A program made the position numbers and the translations under genes. Below are positions 27,875 to 39,000 of a DNA stretch of 64,000 nucleotides, one piece after another; position 1 is the first letter of the stretch, and each line of letters starts with the position of its first letter. The notes below the pieces were generated by a model. The model was not told the DNA's origin. It was given only the letters and a program-made list of their open reading frames with translations, and searched no databases. The DNA is taken from positions 1 through 64,000 of the forward strand of contig JADIIX010000122.1 in assembly GCA_027604505.1 (NCBI GenBank), read 5' to 3'. The DNA is from Gonapodya sp. JEL0774 (Eukaryota > Monoblepharomycota > Monoblepharidomycetes > Monoblepharidales > Gonapodyaceae).

Positions 27875-28664
27875 ATGTCAACCACCAACGTCAAATCTAC
27901 CGACCTTTTGAAGGTCCTGAAACTCACAATGCCGATGAACGTTGGAATTGCAGACTATAAACAATGGAAGGGTGAGGTGAAATTCGCGTTGGGGCTCTTT
28001 GAGTTGGCGACCCACGTATTGGGCCACAAATTGTGGGTATTGTGAAAGTGCCATCAGATGCTGGAGTGGCATCAGGCACTGGGGGACTGTCCAGTTCTTG
28101 GGTTGCTGTGGAGCCAGTAATATACAGTACGGCTGACACAACCACACCGAAACTCAACAAGTCTGTCCGACTTGCCCTCCTCATGACCACCGACATCTTG
28201 ATTTGTGACAGGACGGACACTGGTGTGTGGAGCTGTGGAAGTGGATGAAGAAAACATATGGTCGGGAGTGTAGTGGCAAAACAAAACGCCATGATGAATG
28301 GCAAGGTGTCTTGGCGACAGGAAAGACCACCAACGAGTACGATAATGAGTTTCAGAAGAAATACAAGGAATACAAGGTGATGGGCAGGGAACCGGATGCC
28401 AGAACAGTCACCCTCGTATATCTGGATGGCATCCATGACGCGTACCTCCCTGTCTACAACAAGTACGCGTTTGACAACACAATTGACCTCAACAAAGTGA
28501 AAACCGCAATGCACATCCGTGAAACAAAGGTCACGGCAGATGCCTCAGCCAATTTTGCCTCGAAAACGAAAACAAGACCTCCCACCTCCTCTCAGCAACC
28601 TCGTGTGGTCATCCCGAACACAAGTCAAATGAATGCCCCAAGAAGTCTGCAAGGAAGCACGTGA
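27875..28664 (+). pseudogene. copia Gag-like region, frame-disrupted
   Basis: The start at 27875 gives MSTTNVKSTDLLKVLKL, then IADYKQWKGEVKFAL, the usual N-terminal Gag pattern of copia elements. The frame breaks near 28.02 kb and resumes at 28227 with LWKWMKKTYG and YDNEFQKKYKEYKVMGREPD. VYLDGIHDAYLPVYNKYAFD follows. No zinc knuckle is intact. A translated length near 240 residues would fit the family. Confidence 0.7.
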
Positions 28665-29155
28665 AACCAAGTGTGAACGCGGTGGAAACAGGCTGGAAAA
28701 GCACAAATGGAACCAAAAGAAGATGGATAGAAGTGCTGGCAAACACTAACGTTGTATTTGAATACCCGAATACAGATAATACCAACTACCCATGTGCAAT
28801 GAATGTTCAGAATGAAGAGCTGGAACAAAAGTCAGTGGTAAGTGCTCTGCCAGTACACTCCTCAGCAACTCCCAGCTTGGGAGGGGGGCGGGAGTGTGCT
28901 GAAGCAGTGCACCTTTTGTCTCCCATGGAGGCTGCTCATACTGCCCCACCTGAGCGAGGTGAAATGAAGATATGTTATCAACCAAATACTGCTCCTAATC
29001 CTGAGAACAATATTAATGAACTTTCTGTGTTCAGTTTCAACACACTCGGTGACAATAAATTTTCATCTCAGTCTCTGAATGTACAAGTTCTTGTCGATAC
29101 AGCAGCTTCGCACTCTATATGCCGGAGTCAGGATTTTCTTACAAATTTCAAATAG
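28661..29155 (+). pseudogene. copia aspartic protease region
   Basis: The 164-codon frame ends with VQVLVDTAASHSICRS, which corresponds to the protease active-site loop (D-S/T-G-A in active elements). Here DTA replaces D(S/T)G, so the active site looks altered. The preceding part is a low-complexity linker. The next frame continues with TIPGV and LLSGGSLQNA, the segment between protease and integrase. Confidence 0.55.
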
Positions 29156-29483
29156 GAACATATTGGAATTGGTCTCGCAGATGTTGATACCATGTCCATT
29201 GCAGAGGGACGTGGCACTCTTACAGTTTTACTTCACGGATCGAGATCCATGACTTCATGCACAATTCCTGGTGTGCATTACAATCCAGGAGATCGTTTTG
29301 TTTTATTATCTGGGGGCAGCTTACAGAATGCCAAAAGCCATATAGGCTCCAGCAAATTCGAATATTCTTGAATTACGTAACTCTTCAGGTAAAGTTATAT
29401 GTCGTGGATCCCGAGTTGGTCTCAGTCTGTATCAAAAACCCATTTCAGTTGAACGTACCAAAACAGATAGTCCACAAGCATTT

Positions 29484-29867
29484 TTGTCGCACAAACTGCA
29501 TTTGGATCTTGTTTTGAACCACTTACGCCTCGGCCATTTGAAGTATCAGGACTTACGTCAATTAGCAAAATCTGGACATATCTCTATCTCAGACCTGGCT
29601 TCTCAATTGCATTTTGAGTGTTTGGGTTGTGATTTAGGAAAGGCACATGTGAAACCTAATACTTGTCCACAGAGACAACGTGCCACTCAACCAGGTGAAT
29701 GTCTACATGCTGACGTCTGGGGTCCCGTTCCTCAGGGTTTTGCAGCAATTGGTGGAGTACAGTACTTCCTGAAGGTTAAAGATGATGCAACATCGTATGG
29801 ATGGGTCAGAGGGATGTTCAAAAGCACAGACATCTCACCTTCTTTGCAAATTGGTTTTTGGATGTAA
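29484..29867 (+). pseudogene. copia pre-integrase zinc segment and start of integrase, truncated
   Basis: The frame has HLRLGHLKYQDLRQLAKSG and ECLGCDLGKAH, the HHCC zinc-binding segment. ECLHADVWGPV, then VQYFLKVKDDATSYGWVRGM, contains the first acidic residue region of the integrase. After about 29.87 kb the rest of the catalytic core is absent and acidic, Pro-rich linker sequence follows (30.05-31.0 kb), so the integrase cannot function. Confidence 0.75.
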
Positions 29868-31039
29868 GCTATTGTCAAGAGCAAGGGTGATTGACAAAAC
29901 AAATTACAGGCACAAGCTGATGTGGATTCTACAGTCTACAAATTTTGGGACCCTAAAACACGTACTATTTGACGCTTACGTGATGTTAAATTTCGTGAAG
30001 ATGCCTTTATCTGCTAGCAGTATTTACCTCATTCAGGCCACTCTTTGAGGCTAGATGACGAGGAAGACAAATTCCCTCGTGTCAAAGATTTTGATGTTTC
30101 CAAACATGCTGAGGTATCCTCATTACCGTCTATTCAATGTGTTGCAGATGATGATAGTGACGATGAGGATGATCCTCCCCCCAGACGGATTAGTAGAAGT
30201 ATGAGTGGACCTCAAGCTCCCCCACCCCCCAGTAAACCAAAACCTACTTCTGGTATTGATCGTGAACCAACAGATACACCTACCAAAATAGGAGCTCTTG
30301 ACAAGGGAAAACACCCTGTTTTCCATTTAAATGGTGGTACTCTACCTCCTTTTTCACCACCTGCACTGGCTCAGATTGTCCATCCTGTTATTAGTCACGC
30401 AAACAAAGAGCATCACATCTGGTGGACCCATTATCAGAGTTCAACCTTCCCGCAATGTTAAAACTGATGCACCTGTTGTTGCAATTAAGCCCGCTAAACC
30501 TGTTACATCAAGTGTTCCTGTTGTCAAGATCGAGCAGGTTTCCTCTGCTCCACCACCCCGCAAGGGAACCTCTGAAATAGTTGTTGGGATTCCCTCTCCT
30601 CCCACAGGTTTTACATCTTGTTTACCGCACCCTGCTAATGTGCGTGTTACTGCACCCCCACCAACTGTTGGTACTTCTCAGAGCACAACAGCTGCACCAC
30701 ATGTGACAGTTAATGACATTCCTACAGATATTCCTCCCTAGGGGAGCGCACTTGACGATATTGTGGTTCAGGGGGAGAGATCAAATATTTCAGATGATAT
30801 TGTGATTCCAGATGGTGACAGTCATGTTGAACAGGGGAAGAGATTGCAGAATTCTGATGTTGATGCAAATCCAAAAGTTAAGTCACCAGATTTTACGATG
30901 GATGATGAAGAGGAGTTGACAGACTTTCAGAGAGAAGTTTTGGAACAGAGTCCGGATAACCTTGAAGATCCATTCTACAATCTGCCACCCTACATTAATG
31001 TTGCGGATAATCATGAATGGGTTTTACTGCAGGCTCAAG

Positions 31040-31672
31040 ACAGGGTTCCTACTCCAAACCATTATAAAGAGGCAATTATTTTGGAACATAAAGAGTATTG
31101 GCATTGTGCGATGCGGAATGAATTTGACCAGTTGAATGAGTTTGGTACTTGGACTCTTGCTCCTATTGAATCGGTTACGAAGGGTCACCCAATCTTGACT
31201 GCCAAAAGGGTCTTTGCAGCGAAAGATTTAGACAATGACAATGTTCGTTCAAAGCGTGTTGGTGCGCACGCAGATTCACACAACAAATGAGACTGATTAT
31301 AATCAAACTTTCGTTGCTACGATGAATGTCAAGTCTTGGAAGATTCTTTTAGCTCTGGCAGCACAAGATGGTTTAGCAATTCTACAGTTTGACATTGGCA
31401 ATGCATTTTTGAATAGAGATTTGGTTGAAAGCATTTATATGGAACAACCACATGGATATAGCAAACCTGGTTATGCTTGCAAACTGCGCAAATCTTTATA
31501 TGGATTGACACAGGCTGCAAATGTTTTGCAAGAATTGTTCATTGGGACTTTGAAGGACATGGGATTTAAACAACTGGTTTGTGAAAATACTCTATTTGTT
31601 CATACTCCTGATAATCCCGAAGACCGCATGATATGTGGCACACATGGCTTTCTCTGTTTGCAAATTTTATGA
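31040..31672 (+). pseudogene. copia reverse transcriptase, broken and lacking the YVDD region
   Basis: PNHYKEAIILEHKEYWHCAM leads into FGTWTLAPIES and KRVFAAKD. A frame shift near 31.26 kb leads to NETDYNQTFVATMNVKSWKI, LQFDIGNAFLNRDLVESIYM and RKSLYGLTQAANV. These are the reverse transcriptase fingers and palm, with the first catalytic Asp in FDIGNAFLN. The frame ends at a stop before the YVDD motif, which is not seen downstream. Confidence 0.8.
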
Positions 31673-31689
31673 GATTTGGTTACTCATAC

Positions 31690-32169
31690 AATCACATACT
31701 ATAGTGATTGTCGTGCTCTGTCCCCACAAATTCTAATTCCTTTCACACGAACGTTCACGTCCAGATTATTGTATGGTGACAACTGGTTGAAGTCTGTTGT
31801 GTTTCATTGGGAGCAAGTATTTTGATCCCACGGCATGATCTCCTGAAATCACAACCCAGAGGTTTCAGTATTCTGGTGCATATGCATGAACAAATGAGCA
31901 CGACCACTCACATTGCGGGATCAACCACAGCAAAGACGCCGATCCTCCTTCTTTCACCAACCACAGCACAATGGAACTCGGGGAACTCTTGGAGCCAGGC
32001 GAATTGATTGACGAAGTGCTGCCCTCAGAGGTGTTCGCGATCACCATTAATAATGAACAGAAGATTATGGCTCTCTTGGGAGAATTTGGACTGTTGGATT
32101 TTGTTCCCACGTCCACCCCTGCCCTACAGGGTGCTTTATTATCTTGTGCAAATTGCCCCCAGACTTAGG
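31690..32169 (+). other. Unexplained stretch interrupting the copia relic
   Basis: This stretch sits where the end of the reverse transcriptase should be. The part at 31.88-32.03 kb contains more CG pairs than the flanking relic. An open frame at 31971-32168 (MELGELLEPGELIDEVLPSE) has no recognisable match. A later insertion into the relic, or divergent copia sequence, would both fit. Confidence 0.35.
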
Positions 32170-32581
32170 TTGAATGTGTTGGTGTTGACGCTGAACTTTA
32201 CCGACATGGAGTTGGTGCTTTGAATTACATTGTTATCACAAGTCGTCCTGATTGTGCACAGCCAACCGTGTTTTAACTGAAACTCTACATAAAAAATCCT
32301 AGTCGCAAAAATTATGATGCTTTCACCTATTGTGGTACTTGAAGGGTACTTTACATCGTGGGACTACCTACCTTGGAAAAAGTGCTCCTCACAGAAGCAA
32401 AACCCGTACAGATCTTTATGGCTATTATGATGCTTTGCATGCTTCAGACAAATTCGATTTGAAATCTCAACAAGGTTATGTGTTTATGTTGTCAGGGGGA
32501 GCAAAGTGGTTAAGTCGTATTTCGGGACACCTCGGAAGGTTTACACAACATCATATATCTAATGAACTAAAGATACCGTGA
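32170..32581 (+). pseudogene. copia connection and RNase H region
   Basis: YRHGVGALNYIVITSRPD near 32.19 kb is the connection segment after the reverse transcriptase. YLKGTLHRGTTYLGK, LYGYYDALHASD and GYVFMLSGGAKWLSR at 32330-32581 belong to RNase H. The final SSTEAEY-type motif is replaced by unrelated residues and the element ends abruptly near 32.58 kb. No 3' LTR could be recognised. Confidence 0.75.
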
Positions 32582-32589
32582 GGGCAATC

Positions 32590-33047
32590 AAAGGGGCAGG
32601 TAAGCCTGCATGAAGTAATAGTGGTGGTAGAAGATAGGGGTTATGCAACTGGCGGTACTAGGATAGAGGGTGTACAAGTAGTAGTGTGCCTGTCGCTTGA
32701 AGAAAAACACACTTGTAACGTAGAAAAAACCTTGGACACTATTATATTTTAGTAGTGACACAAGCACTGGTGGGAGGCCAATACATCCCAATGGCCCGCA
32801 GTGAAAGGCACGTAGGCCATACAGCCCCTAAGATTGCCCTGATGGGTGCCTTTGGGGTGGAGGGGTAGGTTGACAATCATGTGTGAGTTGTTGGTGTGGA
32901 AGATGTAGGAGGAGAGTGGGTCAAGGGATGTGTGGTGTGGTGGTCGGTTGGCTGATTCTGGAGACAGCTGGGTCAGTGTAGTTTGGGAGGTCTTTGGTGA
33001 GTTTGTGGGCTATGGAGGCAATATGTCCAAGGTTGCTGGCAAGTTGA
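32590..33047. other. Stretch without a recognisable gene
   Basis: Sequence between the copia relic and the next terminal-inverted-repeat element. Short frames on both strands show no known motif. It is G- and T-rich on the plus strand near 32.85-33.0 kb. Confidence 0.4.
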
Positions 33048-33050
33048 TTA

Positions 33051-33686
33051 GGGGATGTGCGCTACCCATAATTACGAGTAAAAAATTACAAGTAGCACTT
33101 TGCCATAAATTACAAGTACAGACATGTGTGTGCTTCTCGTAATTATGAGTAGACCATTATCCGCGAATCATTATGAATATGAACCCATCCATGCAATACC
33201 TGGCCAAAAATTTGTCAGATGAAGATGAAGCAGCTTAGGGTAATATAACCCGCCCCTTGTCCCCATCCACGTGTTCCTCTTCCTCATACTTGCAATCCCC
33301 CCCTTTCACCTCCACGGCCATGACTCCGGCCCCTCCCACGCGCCAACGCCCTGTTAGACTGTCCAGCATTGCCTGGGACTCCAAGAATTGCACCGGCAAG
33401 GTCTGGGGGGGCTTGTAAGTTGCCGGACATGCTGCATAATTTGACACACCATCAGGGGAGAATCCAGCGCCAGCGGTTGCGGAAAAAGATTGAAATGTAA
33501 CTTATGGTATCTTGGAAGTTCTGAGATGTGATGGTATGGCAGGATTGCTCTCGGTGAGCTGAGAAAATATGTATACGGGTAGCAGTTTTCTACTTGTTAT
33601 TTTGAGATTCAGTTTTTACGAGTAAGTCATACAAAATATTGCACCCGTAATGTGCTACCCGTAATTGACTTGTAGCGCACATGCCC
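33051..33686. mobile_element. Short non-autonomous DNA transposon with terminal inverted repeats
   Basis: The left end GGGGATGTGCGCTAC and the reverse complement of the right end GGGCATGTGCGCTAC match at 14 of 15 positions. Both ends are flanked by TA (TTA at left, TAT at right). Inside, TAATTACGAG-type words recur as inverted subterminal repeats near both ends. The 636-base element carries a GC-rich centre with one 70-codon minus-strand frame of no known family. Size, ends and flanks suggest a MITE, perhaps of the PIF/Harbinger or Tc1/mariner type. Confidence 0.65.
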
Positions 33687-33765
33687 TATTGTTGCCTCTG
33701 TGCGAGAGTATGGAGGATGGTGGTTGGGAAATCTTAAGTGCGGTGGTGAATGGTCGTGTGTGAAG

Positions 33766-34494
33766 TCAGAGTCTGGCGCGGGCTTCCACAAGGGCAAGGT
33801 GGGTGCAGTTTAGGTATGTGTGTTTGGGTGTTTCTACAGAGCCAGGTGTGAGGCAGAGTCTGCAGTACTGTTGATCGCGGGGTGTGTGGGGCGTAGATTG
33901 TCTGCCCATAACGAGGCCTAGTGTGTCTGCACCAAGCACTGTTCGGGTGAGTCGTTCCAAGTGATGGGTAGATTTGAGGCCGAACATAGGTAGTGAGATG
34001 GGGTTGTTCAAAGGGGGTTTGGTGGAGGTGAGGGTGGTGGCCATGGTGTTGGGTAGTGAATAAGTGGTCTGTCTGTATTGGGTTTGGTCAAGTGTGGCTT
34101 TGAGGAGAGTGTTTCTCCAGGTGGTTGACAGTGGATTTTAGGGGGTCGTTGGTGACGGAGTTATCATTGTATAGTTTGGTCAGGATGGTGGGCTGCCAAG
34201 ACCCTGCCGTCCAGCTCAGTTTTAAGGTAACGGCTCTTCTATGACCTTGAGGAGGTCCATCAGTTTGAATTCCCCAGTCATACCTTCAGTGGAATTGCGT
34301 TGTGGCAGTGAAGGTTGGAGACTCCACACGTTTCTCCAGGCAGCTGACTGTCCACTGATCTCAATTTTGAGACCATAAGAATTGTCCCAGGCTCTTACCC
34401 AGTTGGAATCCACGCTCTCTTGTGTTATGTGCAACACAGTATATTGCAGATGGTCCCACTCATCTATGATGGCAGGCTTATATAGTTTATCCAC
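33766..34494 (-). mobile_element. Inverted 3' fragment of the same LINE family
   Basis: The minus strand at 34044-33766 encodes LGADTLGLVMGRQS, then YCRLCLTPGSVETPKHTYLN and a Cys. This is a C..C....H....C zinc-knuckle-like end found at the C terminus of several LINE ORF2 proteins. The corresponding part of the plus-strand copy lies near 27.2-27.45 kb. A second frame at 34494-34222 belongs to the preceding part. The zinc end is better kept here than in the plus-strand copy, but the element is cut off at 5' and broken. Confidence 0.55.
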
Positions 34495-34621
34495 TAAACA
34501 TACAATTAATGTATACAGTGTCCATACACCAACAGGTCATGCAGATAAGTTGGGATTGTGATGGGAGAAAGTGTTGGATTTGTCACAGGCAAAGGCATCC
34601 CAGACAGAAACAACACTATAA

Positions 34622-35496
34622 GGGCGTGTACGGCACCTGTAGTTTTAAAAAGTAATTATTTGTGAAGTATTTGTTAATGGGAGTGCGTGTATGAGTTCGT
34701 CATAAATTACTTGTTTTTGGTCAAGCAAGTGCCCAACACGCCGCCCATAATCCCTTGAGGAACCCCGCATCTCCCACATTGCAGATTGGCATCATGGCAA
34801 AAATACAGACGTGGAATCAAACGATCAGGTGGAACGCAGGACTCAGATGGTCGCAGCAACTGGTGCGGCCTTTATCGTGGTCGTCGCTGCTGCCGACTGT
34901 TTTTTGATTCCCCATCCTCGCCAAGTCCCGTGCCCAATGACTAATAGTGCGCTTCAGGGCAAGGCCTGGACTCAGGAAATTCTGCGTGGCCATGATGAGA
35001 TGGTCCTGGACAATAGAGGATGCAGCGTACGGTCTTCCTAGACCTCTGCCGGGAGATTCGCTTGCGACGGGAACTGATTGACGCAGCGGAGGTCAGGGTA
35101 GAGCAGCAGATGGCAATGCTGATGATGTATTTGGGACAAGGAGTCTCTGTGCAGGCTCTGAGGACCCAATTCCAATACTCTGTCTAATCCTATCCTGGCA
35201 CTTCTACTGGACGCTCTCCTCAGATTCCTCTGCATACTTCTCCTTCTCCTTCCCAGTTTTGCGTCATTTGGGGTCCAGTGGGTGGGGGAAGTTGCTGTGA
35301 ATTTCAGGATTACGAGTTTTGGACAGTCAAAAACTAGCCCTGAGTGTGATTATTTTCGTAGCAGGCAACAACTAGTTTTTGGTTTGTGCAAATACGAGTG
35401 CCAAACACTCGCACATAATCCAGAATTGTGTGAAAACTATTTTTCAGTGCACATAACTACTTATTGTGCAAAATTATGTGCCAGCCGTACACGCCC
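34622..35496. mobile_element. PIF/Harbinger-type element with TAA target-site duplication
   Basis: Both ends carry the perfect 13-base inverted repeat GGGCGTGTACGGC. TAA flanks the element on each side (34619-34621 and 35497-35499), matching the three-base TWA duplication of PIF/Harbinger. The 875-base element contains the N-terminal part of a transposase but no catalytic domain. It is an internal deletion derivative that could only move with help from a full copy. Confidence 0.8.
34811..35187 (+). pseudogene. N-terminal remnant of a Harbinger transposase, frameshifted
   Basis: One frame (34811-35041) ends with GKAWTQEILRGHDEMVLDN. The protein continues in another frame from 35020: TVFLDLCREIRLRREL, then VRVEQQMAMLMMYLGQGVS and LRTQFQYS, stop at 35185-35187. 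The F..LC..I/L...-L.D...V..E.Q.A.....G.....-R..F.S pattern is the helix-turn-helix region before the DDE domain in plant and animal Harbinger transposases. A one-base shift separates the two halves, and the DDE domain is absent. Confidence 0.65.
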
Positions 35497-35499
35497 TAA

Positions 35500-36084
35500 G
35501 ACCAGTGCAAATGCGAACAAGGCACCCCAGATCGCAATAGCATGTGCAGATTTAGGAATTTTCAATCACTCTCATCAGAAAGTAGTGGGCCTACAATTCA
35601 AGCCATTGGCAGAACAGAGTTGGAGCTGCAGATGTTTACAGCAAAGTACTGACAAACAGTGGCTGAGCTATCATTTGGTGAAAAATGTCACTCCTCACTG
35701 GAACCTAAAGTCTGAACCAGTCTGAGGACTCAAGTTGCTGCTTGCCAAGGAGTTCCAGACACCAGTCCTCTAAGAGTTCCTATATTGTGCTACTGCTCCC
35801 GAGGCAATGAAGGACAGTGTGCTGAGAACTGCAAAAAGTGGCAATGCCGGATGGAAATGGATGGAAGCAGAAGCATTGCAGAGAAAGTGTCGCAAACCAG
35901 GAGCAAGGCCCTGAGTGAAGTGAGACCAAAACAAGTAGTGTGATTAACAGGGAATATACTGCATACAAAAAAATACTGATAACAAAAATGCTGGCTATCA
36001 AGGATCAACCTCCCTTGTGTTACAGTTCCCCCACTGATTCCACAATGGAATTCTAATGAATGTTTGACTTTCAATTATCAAGGA
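35500..36084. other. Intergenic stretch downstream of the septation kinase
   Basis: No recognisable gene. A plus-strand frame crosses from the Harbinger element into it, but it has no known motif and its CG-poor bias suits degraded repeat DNA. The part next to 36085 probably includes the 3' untranslated region of the kinase gene. Confidence 0.4.
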
Positions 36085-39000
36085 TCAGAAGTCAAACTGG
36101 GCTACAATTTCCTGTACTACCACTGATGGATCCTCCACTTGGAGTCTCTTGATAACGGGTTGCAAATCTGCAAATGTCACTAATCCTTTATTTGCATCAT
36201 ATATGACAAGAAGAACCTTCAGCAATGTCACCCTGACTATTGCTTTGGAGTCATTTAACCTGGGGATCAGCACAGAAAGAATTTGAGACTTTGCAAGATT
36301 CTGATTAACTAGTGTTGAGGCTTGTAACATCTTGTATAATGGACCAAGTATATTTTCAAAGTTTTGAGGCTGTGCATCAATGAGAGCTCTGACAAGTTGA
36401 TCAATTGAAGTGGGCTCTGCGAGAAAATTTTCAACAATTGTTGTTTCCTCCAGCAGCCTTTGATGCAGAATGAAGGAAGGGTAAATCTGGGTATCAATTG
36501 GATTGTACTTAGTCATATTTACCACGATACAATAGCTTCCAAAGCATTGATCTGCCAATATGCATCTTTCAACAAGCCAAGGTAAACGTGAAGTCCATCA
36601 TTATCCCATAATGCTTGCCTGCAGACCTTGCCAGCATGTGACAGATCACAGAGAATGGGAAGTGCAAATTGTTTCAATGGGCTGTTGATTTGAATAGTGT
36701 ATATCAAGTAAGGAATTATGCCAGCCCTTGCAGCAATCTCTTGTCGGCCCTTATCAATCCTGCAAAGATTAAAGAGGGTGTGCAAAATCTGATTGTACAT
36801 TTCCTGGGTGGTTAACAAGTGAATGAACCAGTGTTATACTGAGCTTGCAGTTTTAAGAGGAGATATGTGAGACACACAGTGACATATGGACCTTCTTTGT
36901 TGTCCAGGAAATGCAAAAGTTGAGGTATAATACCAGCACGGTGGAGTGCACTCAAAGAATAAGAGTTCATTGAAACATTCTTTAGAGCTTTGAGCATTGA
37001 CACACACAATGGTGGTGCCAGATGCTCCATTTCATTGATGATGCCTAGAAATATATGAGGGTTGAGAATGAAACGTAGCAAACAAGGCTCAAACAGCTGA
37101 TCTGGGGTTCAATCACATTTAAGCATTACATCATGAGCAAATGCTTCCTTGACATGATTGTCTGCCTGGGAAAACACCAGGAAAATGTTCACAATTCTCA
37201 AAACATACTGGCCTGCTTCAGGATCTTTATCTGAATTGAGCTCCTGAAAAGCTCTTGCAAGCTTCTTCAATAGTCCAAATCTTGTGAAAATGTGACAGAA
37301 ATCATTTTTTGGTGTTGTACTCTTCTCACAAAAGTTTTAAGCAACAATCAAAGTAATAACCAAAACCTGCACCCACTTGTAACTCCATCACACTTGCAAT
37401 GATGTCAATGGCAATCCACACAATCTCACGACAATCAGAATAACAGCTGTTTAGCATGTCAACAAGAACTGACAAACCTCCACAAGAAATGAACAATTGT
37501 AGTGCCAAAGGAGTGGCTATGCAGATCTGCTGAACAAATCGTGCACCAACTAATCTTGTTTGCACATCATGACTCCTTTGGGTCAGGGATAGGACAACTG
37601 GTAAACCACCAAGTAGGCACAAATGTTCGCCAACCTCAACTTCAACAATCTTTTGGTGGTGCCACATGAGAGTAAGCCAGTTCTCCCTTTTTCAATGCAT
37701 CCATTCACCTGCATTAACAGTTCAGCAAATGATCTCTTAACATGATTGAAAGGGCAAAATTTTAACAGGTCCACTAGCTTCATCAGGCAGTGGTGTGATA
37801 TCAGTATCTTCTTCAGTGCAGGCTGTTCCAAGAAAGTTGCTGCCTATTAAGCCATCAAAGTTTCAATCTTAAAATAATGTTCCTGTGAAAGGTGAGACTC
37901 TAACCAAACACTCAGAAGCTGCCAGGAGTTCAATTTCATCATCTAGTGTCTCAAGTGACTCAAAGAGTGCCAGGGTTCTTTCTACTGCATGCACATATTG
38001 ATCTCTTTTGTCATCAGCCTCAAAGTCTTACATGTGGACAATTTTGATCACAATGAAGAGACAACCTTGAAAGCATTCTGGCATCCCACCATTCTCATCA
38101 AAACTCTCATCTAATGCAGCAAATGGATCAACCCCCTCTAAGGACTCATTGTCATCCTGCTGAACACACTGAGTCTGCACTCACACAAATTCAAATGTGA
38201 GCTCACCAGGAACCTTATTGCCCACTCACCACTTCAAATTTGATACCAGAAAGCATGGCTGTTGTAGCATCTGCCAAACAACAGAGATAATCAATGAAGC
38301 GGAGTGTAAGCCAGAAATCTAAATCCAAAACACTACCAAAGGCAGCAGCAAAATCTTCATCCTCCAAGTCCCTAAATTGGGATAACAAGAAGGAGGAGTC
38401 AAGGAATGGTGTATGCACAGTCTCTGTTGAATTCATGGGTGTTGCCATAGTCTGGGTTTGCTAACAAGTAGGCTCAGAAAATACAACAATGATGTTTGCC
38501 AGGTGGGCTGATACTACCTCCAAATTTGCATTTGACTGTAAAGATGATTGGCTGCTGGTATGTCTATCCCTGACATTACTCCTTGGTGCAAGCAGTTCCT
38601 CAAAAATGTCAGCCTCCTCAAAATCATTGTCCCAAATGTCAATGTTGCTTGATTCAAGATCCTTGGTTGTAGAACAAGATAAGTCATCTGTTTTCTGTAC
38701 ATTGCTACCTCCAGTTTTCAAGGGTAACTGTTTTCTTGATTCCACATTTATCTTGTGTCCTGGTGTTGCTGTAGCATCACCTGTGATAACAACATTGGAG
38801 AGCTCATATGGCCAAATTATTGTCAGTCCTCATATTGCATTGAAACATATGCAACTATGTAAAGCATGCACCTGCTTCATACTGCCAGTAATTGACTCCA
38901 AAGTAATCTTGTTTGCATCAGCACTTGATGTGACCTTTTAAAGAAAACACCCATCAGTTACAAAGGACATCATCACATTCTATACCAATATGGTCCACCT

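Larger units (their letters stand above)
27875..32581 (+). mobile_element. Degenerate Ty1/copia LTR retrotransposon (internal region)
   Basis: Domains occur in copia order (gag, protease, pre-integrase zinc segment, integrase, reverse transcriptase, RNase H) over 4.7 kb on the plus strand. The catalytic core of the integrase and the YVDD part of the reverse transcriptase are missing, and every domain is in a different frame. LTRs and a primer-binding site could not be identified by eye. CG dinucleotides are scarce in most of it, as expected of old methylated copies. Confidence 0.85.

Noticed and set aside
33235-33447. 70-codon minus-strand frame in the TIR element
   Set aside because: No transposase or Myb motif is visible and the frame may be open only because the centre is GC-rich.
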